Positions 1-2,991 of a DNA stretch of 5,853 nt are shown piece by piece; the stretch's first letter is position 1; every line of letters begins with the position of its first letter. The notes under the pieces were generated by a model. It ran no database searches. It was not told where the DNA came from and was given only the letters and a program-made list of their open reading frames with translations. Origin of the DNA: Verrucomicrobiia bacterium. GTDB lineage: Bacteria > Verrucomicrobiota > Verrucomicrobiia > Limisphaerales > UBA11358. The position numbers and the translations under genes are program-made. Location: assembly GCA_030044395.1 (NCBI GenBank), contig JASHVW010000378.1, positions 1 through 5,853 on the forward strand, written 5' to 3'.

Positions 1-1
1 C

Positions 2-121
2 GACGACATTGTGGTTTTTCGCATCAGTCCGGAAAACGGCAAGCTGACCGCGACGGGCCAAAAATTTGAGATTGGAAATCCAGTGTGCGTCACGTTTGTG
101 CCGGCGCAGCCGCCGGACTAG
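2..121 (+). CDS. Lactonase-family beta-propeller protein, C-terminal fragment (6-phosphogluconolactonase-like)
   Basis: This is the 3' end of a gene whose start lies outside the window. The frame is open from position 2 to a TAG at 119-121 and gives 39 residues. The visible peptide contains DDIVVFRISPENGKLTATGQ followed by a segment ending NPVCVTFVP. This matches the last blade of the lactonase family (Pfam PF10282 type: YkgB and other cycloisomerase-2 relatives), whose members typically end with a 'D-x-V-x-V-F-R-I-D-P-x-T-G-K-L-x-x-T-G' strand pair and then 'P-V-C-V-x-F'. Family members are seven-bladed beta-propellers. Some hydrolyse 6-phosphogluconolactone in the pentose phosphate pathway, while many are of unknown substrate and exported. 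The fragment cannot show whether a signal peptide or catalytic residues are present. The stop codon overlaps the outer end of the inverted-repeat element that begins at 120. Family assignment is fairly secure; the substrate is unknown. Confidence 0.8.
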   Translation, partial: DDIVVFRISPENGKLTATGQKFEIGNPVCVTFVPAQPPD

Positions 122-296
122 TGTAATGTAACGAACGCTTCTTTACAATGAATGCAAAAGGAGGACCCCCACGTCACCCTGACCCTCTCCCCTCCCATCC
201 GATGGGAGAGGAGAGGGAACAGCGTCCGAACGCCAACTGCATTCGCACATCCCGCTTTTACAGGCCATTGTAAAGCTAAGGCTGTTACAGCACACT
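120..296. repeat. Nested inverted-repeat element, MITE-like or REP/BIME-like, about 177 bp
   Basis: The intergenic stretch between the lactonase-like gene and smpB is organised as nested inverted repeats. The outermost arms are 120-132 (AGTGTAATGTAAC) and 284-296 (GTTACAGCACACT), which pair at 11 of 13 positions. Eight bases further in from both sides come CTTTACAATG (141-150) and CATTGTAAAG (266-275), a perfect 10-bp pair with identical spacing to the outer arms. The next inner segments, around 151-165 and 251-265, are also similar (CAAAAGGAGGA against the reverse complement TAAAAGCGGGA). The centre is the 183-217 palindrome. No transposase-like frame and no clear target duplication are visible. 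Equal spacing of two arm pairs is hard to get by chance and suggests a non-autonomous mobile element or a structured intergenic repeat. The remainder of the gap (297-371) shows only AT-rich sequence and a weak CATGC/GCATG pair that might help end smpB transcription. Confidence 0.6.
183..217. repeat. CCCTCTCC-type palindrome at the core of the inverted-repeat element
   Basis: The arms 183-199 (CCCTCTCCCCTCCCATC) and 201-217 (GATGGGAGAGGAGAGGG) are reverse complements at 16 of 17 positions around the single base C200. The one mismatch is C191 opposite A209 on the plus strand. In minus-strand RNA the same position is a G-U wobble, so the hairpin is unbroken only when read from the smpB side. The flanking CACCCTGA on the left has the look of the intergenic palindromic repeats with a CCCTCTCC/GGAGAGGG core that occur in many copies in several GC-rich bacterial genomes. 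There is no U-run after either arm, so a simple intrinsic terminator is unlikely, but it could serve as a transcript 3'-end stabiliser for smpB. Confidence 0.75.
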
Positions 297-371
297 TGGG
301 CATTTTCAAAAATAGTTAAGCATGCTCCTCATTCCTCGCTGCCGCATGGCTACAGTATTTCTTCAAACGCA

Positions 372-827
372 CTAATTCCCTCTCAAATTTTTCATGGTGG
401 CGCGCTTGAGTTCGCGGTCCGACTCGCGTCGTTTCAAATCTTCGCGTTTGTCGAAATGCTGTTTGCCTTTGCCGACCGCGAGCGACGCTTTGACCTTTCC
501 ATTCTTCCAGTAAAAGGCCAGGGGGATAAGCGCATGGCCCTTGACGGCGGCCAGCTCAAAGAGCTTTCGGATTTCCGATTTGTGCAGCAGCAATTTTCGC
601 GGCGCTTTGGGTTCGTGATTCTGGCGGTTGCCATGCGAATATTCGTCTATGTGCGCGTTGTAGAGCCAGACCTCGTCTTTCTCGACCCGCGCAAAGGCGT
701 CGGTGATCTGGCCCTTGCCGGCGCGCAGCGATTTGACCTCCGTGCCGTGCAAGACGATACCCGCCTCAAAAGTTTCAAGGATGTGATAATCGCGCCGCGC
801 TTTGTGATTGGTCACGATGTCGGCCAT
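372..827 (-). CDS. smpB: SsrA-binding protein SmpB
   Basis: This gene encodes a 151-residue protein, close to the usual SmpB length of 150-160. SmpB binds the tRNA-like domain of tmRNA and delivers it to stalled ribosomes, so that the nascent chain is tagged for proteolysis and the ribosome is freed. The family signatures are all present in order: GIVLHGTEVKSLRAGK (residues 23-38, the OB-fold strand that contacts tmRNA), PRKLLLHKSEI (76-86), LAFYWKNGKVKASLAVGKGK (103-122), then HFDKRE (124-129) and a basic tail DLKRRESDRELKRATMK (130-146), which in known structures enters the mRNA channel and decoding site. ATG at 825-827 gives the canonical N-terminus (MADIVTNHKARRDY). The upstream bases TTTTCCC are not a Shine-Dalgarno sequence. 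It lies 105 bp downstream of rpoZ on the same strand and may be cotranscribed, as no clear terminator separates them. The ssrA gene itself is not in this window. Confidence 0.97.
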   Translation of the reverse strand: MADIVTNHKARRDYHILETFEAGIVLHGTEVKSLRAGKGQITDAFARVEKDEVWLYNAHIDEYSHGNRQNHEPKAPRKLLLHKSEIRKLFELAAVKGHALIPLAFYWKNGKVKASLAVGKGKQHFDKREDLKRRESDRELKRATMKNLRGN

Positions 828-932
828 GGGAAAATTTAATGCGAACGGCGGGGTATTTCACAGATAAAACGAAACGCCGGGAAGGAAAAACTGGAAGCGC
901 CTTTACATTGCCATTGCCGCGCCCTCCGGGGG

Positions 933-1187
933 TTAGCGCCTTTTGCGCTTTTTAGCCTGCGGACGCACCAATTCGGTAACCTCGGGCATTTCCCAGCCGA
1001 TTTTTTCCTCGATGATTTCGCGCAGGGCGATGTCGGCGGCCCCCAGGTTTCCGACGTCCGCGACCAGCGGGCGGGCCAGGCCACCGCCGCCGGAATTCAA
1101 TTGACGCACGCGGCGCGACACCAGATTGATCAGCACATTTGGGTTGCCTACCTTCTCGGCAGCCTTTTTAGCAAGTTCAGCGTTCAT
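933..1187 (-). CDS. rpoZ: DNA-directed RNA polymerase subunit omega
   Basis: The product is 84 residues, a normal size for omega, the small subunit that wraps the C-terminus of beta' and assists RNA polymerase assembly and, in many bacteria, ppGpp response. The core PNVLINLVSRRVRQLN (about residues 17-32) matches the conserved omega helix 'N-x-x-x-L-V-x-x-x-x-R-R-x-R-Q-L', followed after a Gly/Leu-rich loop by ADIALREIIEEKIGWE (about residues 54-69), matching 'A-L-x-E-I-x-x-G-K-I'. The tail ends in a very basic KKRKRR. I chose the ATG at 1185-1187 (MNAELAKKAAEKV). The frame can be extended to a TTG at 1236-1238, but that adds 17 hydrophobic residues with no family counterpart and would run through the palindrome at 1212-1229. 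No clear Shine-Dalgarno sequence is seen. It is divergent from ispA and lies upstream of smpB. The sequence variant is typical of PVC-group bacteria rather than Proteobacteria. Confidence 0.9.
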   Translation of the reverse strand: MNAELAKKAAEKVGNPNVLINLVSRRVRQLNSGGGGLARPLVADVGNLGAADIALREIIEEKIGWEMPEVTELVRPQAKKRKRR

Positions 1188-1188
1188 T

Positions 1189-1264
1189 AAAAAAGAGCCA
1201 AAAAGAATAACCGTTACAGATTTGTAACGCAACAGCAAAAATTACACCAAAAAAGTTCAAAAAA
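1189..1264. other. Phased A-tracts in the rpoZ-ispA divergent spacer (predicted curved DNA)
   Basis: Five A-runs of five or six bases lie at 1189-1194, 1200-1204, 1237-1241, 1249-1254 and 1259-1264. Neighbouring starts are 11, 12 and 10 bases apart, that is roughly in phase with the helix, with a gap of about three and a half turns occupied by the palindrome at 1212-1229. A-tracts in helical phase are known to bend DNA, and on the rpoZ strand the T-runs resemble UP-element-like sequence. The role as promoter architecture for rpoZ is inferred. I could not find a convincing -35/-10 pair for either rpoZ or ispA in the spacer. Confidence 0.45.
1212..1229. promoter_or_regulatory. Perfect interrupted palindrome upstream of rpoZ (candidate operator or 5'-UTR hairpin)
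   Basis: CGTTACA (1212-1218) and TGTAACG (1223-1229) are exact reverse complements around GATT. The site starts 25 bp upstream of the chosen rpoZ ATG, between the two groups of A-tracts. As DNA it has the size and symmetry of a dimeric repressor site (7-4-7). As RNA in the rpoZ leader it would be a hairpin with a four-base loop. The TGTAAC/GTTACA core also occurs in the outer arms of the 120-296 element. No specific regulator can be named. Confidence 0.45.
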
Positions 1265-1399
1265 GTCCTGAAGGTCGTATTCACACGAACCAGTCAACCC
1301 GCCTCGGGTAACAATCTTTTTGGAGCGCAGATCGGCCAGCGAGCGACACGAAAAAATTCCTTCAAACGGGCCGCGATTTCAGGCATTTTTGACGGGCCT

Positions 1400-2302
1400 A
1401 TGCCCGAAATCCGAAGAGGTCTTGATTTGCACAAATTTCTGGCCACGCGCACCGAGGCGGTCAATCGGGCGCTGGACCAAAGTCTGCCCCCGGCAAAAAC
1501 CAAACCCGCGACCATCCACAAGGCGATGCGGTATTCGCTGTTTGCCGGCGGCAAACGAATGCGTCCCGCCCTATGCCTGGCCGCGGCGCAGGCCTGCGGC
1601 GGCGCGGAAAAGGATGCCCTGCCGCTGGCCTGCGCCGTCGAGTGCATCCATACGTATTCGTTGATCCATGATGATTTGCCGGCGATGGACGACGATGATT
1701 TCCGGCGGGGCAAGCCGACCAACCACAAGGTTTTTGGCGAGGGTATTGCTATCTTGGCGGGGGACGCGTTACTGACGCAGGCGTTTGAACTCGCCGCGCA
1801 GTGCAGGAAATTTCCGCGTTATCCCCATCAGACCATTATTTTGGAAATCGCCCGGGCGGCGGGTTCGCTGCAATTGATCGCGGGGCAGGTGGCGGACCTG
1901 GAGGCCGAGGGAAAACAAATCCCGGGGCCCGAGTTGAAATTCATTCACGAGCGCAAGACCTCGGCGCTGCTCTGTTGCGCCACGCGGCTGGGCGGGATGA
2001 GCGCCAACTGCCCCCCGGGTCAACTGGCCGCGCTCACTCGTTTTGGGCACCACGTTGGCCTGGCCTTCCAGGTGATTGACGACATTCTGGACGTGACCCA
2101 GACCAGCGAGCAGCTCGGCAAGACGGCTGGCAAGGATGTGGCTGAGCAAAAGGCGACTTATCCAGCGATTGTCGGCTTGGAAGAATCGCGAAAGATCGCG
2201 GCGCAATTGACGGACCAGGCATTTGCCGCGCTGAAAATTTTCAAGGGACGCGCCGTCGCGCTGGAGGCGCTGGCGGAATTTCTCTTAAAGCGGGACCGGT
2301 GA
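1400..2302 (+). CDS. ispA: Polyprenyl diphosphate synthase, probably farnesyl diphosphate synthase
   Basis: This 300-residue protein has every signature of the bacterial short-chain trans-prenyltransferases, which condense dimethylallyl or geranyl diphosphate with isopentenyl diphosphate in the cytoplasm. In order: GGKRMRP (50-56); the first aspartate-rich motif DDLPAMD (91-97) within the block SLIHDDLPAMDDDDFRRGKP, with the two-residue insertion of the bacterial/plant type; GDALLTQAFE (121-130); GQVADLEAEGK (162-172); the H183/K186/T187 diphosphate-binding patch (HERKTSALL); the second aspartate-rich motif DDILD (227-231); and GKTAGKDVAEQKATYP (240-255). The residue five before the first aspartate is Tyr86, as in E. 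coli IspA, where plant geranylgeranyl synthases have Met. By established rules this favours a C15 product, though C20 cannot be excluded. The start is the ATG at 1400; the frame stays open for some way upstream, but that peptide has no family resemblance. It is divergent from rpoZ and convergent with the sigma gene. Confidence 0.93.
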   Translation: MPEIRRGLDLHKFLATRTEAVNRALDQSLPPAKTKPATIHKAMRYSLFAGGKRMRPALCLAAAQACGGAEKDALPLACAVECIHTYSLIHDDLPAMDDDDFRRGKPTNHKVFGEGIAILAGDALLTQAFELAAQCRKFPRYPHQTIILEIARAAGSLQLIAGQVADLEAEGKQIPGPELKFIHERKTSALLCCATRLGGMSANCPPGQLAALTRFGHHVGLAFQVIDDILDVTQTSEQLGKTAGKDVAEQKATYPAIVGLEESRKIAAQLTDQAFAALKIFKGRAVALEALAEFLLKRDR

Positions 2303-2350
2303 TTCATTCATTTTAATTAAATCCGGGGTGAACCCGTCATCACCCGGTCC
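2293..2350. terminator. Overlapping hairpins at the convergent ends of ispA and the sigma gene (candidate bidirectional terminator)
   Basis: Only 37 bp separate the two stop codons. The outer arms GGACCGGTGA (2293-2302) and TCACCCGGTCC (2340-2350) are complementary with one bulged base, and each includes the stop codon of its gene (TGA at 2300-2302; TCA at 2340-2342). A competing inner stem pairs CCGGGGTGA (2323-2331) with TCACCCGG (2340-2347), with one bulge and an 8-base loop. In minus-strand RNA the inner hairpin is followed by AUUUAAUU, a weak U-rich tail compatible with termination of the sigma transcript. On the plus strand no U-run follows, so termination of ispA there is less likely. 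The structure is read directly; the function is inferred. Confidence 0.4.
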
Positions 2351-2942
2351 AATCGCCGGATTTCAAATAGGGCTTCAATCTTTCCTTGAGCGTTTCGCGG
2401 CCGCGATGGATGAGGGATTTGGTCGCGGAAAGGGAGCACCGCAAAATTTTCGCGATTTCCTCATAGCTCAAGTCTTCCTGGCGGCAGAGCAAAATGGCGG
2501 TGCGCTGATTTTCGGGCAGTTCGGCCAGAGCTTCCTCGATTTTTTTCGCCAACTCGCCTTGCAACAATTTTTCCGGGGGCGCCATTTGTGATTTGTCCTC
2601 GAATTGCTGGCGTGGCTGGTCCTCGTGCTCGGCGTGCGCTTCTTCGATGGATTCGGCGGGATGCCGTGAGCGGCGGCGCAGTTCGTTCAGGCACAAATTG
2701 CGCGCGATGGTAAAGAGCCAAGTGGAGAATTTGGCGGTCCGCTGGTAGCGCGCGCGCGATTTATAGACCTGGAGAAAGACATTTTGTGCCACGTCCTCGC
2801 TTTCCGATTCGTCGTGCAGGGAGCGAAAGACAAAATTCAGCACCGGTTGCTTGTATTTCTCAACCAGCTCGGCAAATGCGGCGCGGTCGCCGCGCTTGAC
2901 ACGCAGCATCAACGCCGCATCCGGGTCAGGTTGAATTGACAT
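2340..2942 (-). CDS. RNA polymerase sigma factor, ECF (sigma-70 family group 4)
   Basis: The 200-residue product has the two-domain layout of an extracytoplasmic-function sigma factor. Sigma-2 spans about residues 20-94: AFAELVEKYKQPVLNFVFRS (22-41), the acidic ESEDVAQNVFLQVY (47-60, core-binding region 2.2), then KFSTWLFTIARNLCLNELRR (71-90, regions 2.3/2.4 for -10 melting and recognition). A charged, His/Glu/Gln-rich linker follows (95-128). Sigma-4 spans about 130-190 and includes the helix-turn-helix LSYEEIAKILRCSLSATKSLIHRGRETL (158-185) for -35 recognition. The start is the ATG at 2940-2942; a TTG at 2955-2957 adds five residues and lies in the heptad repeat. No anti-sigma gene follows it, since the next gene, ispA, is convergent, and none precedes it. 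It diverges from glnD across 49 bp. The family is certain; the subgroup and regulon are not determinable here. Confidence 0.93.
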   Translation of the reverse strand: MSIQPDPDAALMLRVKRGDRAAFAELVEKYKQPVLNFVFRSLHDESESEDVAQNVFLQVYKSRARYQRTAKFSTWLFTIARNLCLNELRRRSRHPAESIEEAHAEHEDQPRQQFEDKSQMAPPEKLLQGELAKKIEEALAELPENQRTAILLCRQEDLSYEEIAKILRCSLSATKSLIHRGRETLKERLKPYLKSGDWTG

Positions 2943-2949
2943 CCTGACA

Positions 2950-2977
2950 AGTTTCAAGTTTCAAGTTTGAAGTTTCA
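2950..2977. repeat. 7-bp tandem repeat (AGTTTCA, four units) between the sigma gene and glnD
   Basis: Units lie at 2950-2956, 2957-2963, 2964-2970 (variant AGTTTGA) and 2971-2977; a degenerate AGTATTCA follows at 2978-2985. The array fills most of the 49-bp space between the divergent starts at 2942 and 2992. The reverse complement CTTGAAACT recurs at 2998-3006 and 3019-3027, inside the first codons of glnD, 21 bases (three units) apart. The last unit and the first inverted copy form a perfect 10-bp inverted repeat (2970-2979 and 2998-3007) whose 18-base loop contains the glnD ATG. On the minus strand each unit reads TGAAACT, which resembles the TGAAAC -35 element used by some ECF sigma factors such as Bacillus SigW. 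No matching CGT-type -10 is seen at the right distance. Confidence 0.8.
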
Positions 2978-2991
2978 AGTATTCAAATCCG

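Noticed and set aside
118..309. A 63-codon minus-strand open frame between the lactonase-like gene and smpB
   Set aside because: It runs through the inverted-repeat element and its palindrome, has no recognisable protein features, and its openness is explained by the repeat sequence.
122..371. Possible ssrA (tmRNA) or other structured RNA next to smpB
   Set aside because: No tRNA-like acceptor/T-arm sequence, CCA end or tag-peptide frame is visible; the structure present is the inverted-repeat element.
456..839. A 127-codon plus-strand frame opposite smpB
   Set aside because: It is the antisense of a well-conserved smpB and has no family resemblance.
935..958. AGCGC-CTTTT-GCGCT hairpin followed by a T-run
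   Set aside because: It lies inside the coding end of rpoZ (the KKRKR tail), the T-run is on the wrong strand for rpoZ, and no plus-strand gene precedes it.
836..1084. An 82-codon minus-strand frame overlapping the 3' half of rpoZ
   Set aside because: It is out of frame with rpoZ, rich in Arg/Ser/Trp as shadow frames are, and spans the rpoZ-smpB gap without its own conserved motif.
1188..1238. N-terminal extension of rpoZ to a TTG codon
   Set aside because: The extra 17 residues are hydrophobic, have no counterpart in omega proteins, and are encoded by the palindrome and A-tract region; the ATG at 1185-1187 gives the expected N-terminus.
1297..1321. Small ACCCG-CCT-CGGGT stem with a T5 run nearby, like an attenuator before ispA
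   Set aside because: The stem is only 5 bp with a 3-base loop, and the T-run starts 7 bases after it, too far for a standard intrinsic terminator.
2950..2985. CRISPR-like or iteron-like array
   Set aside because: The units are only 7 bp and directly tandem without spacers, far too short for CRISPR; there is no replication gene nearby to suggest iterons.
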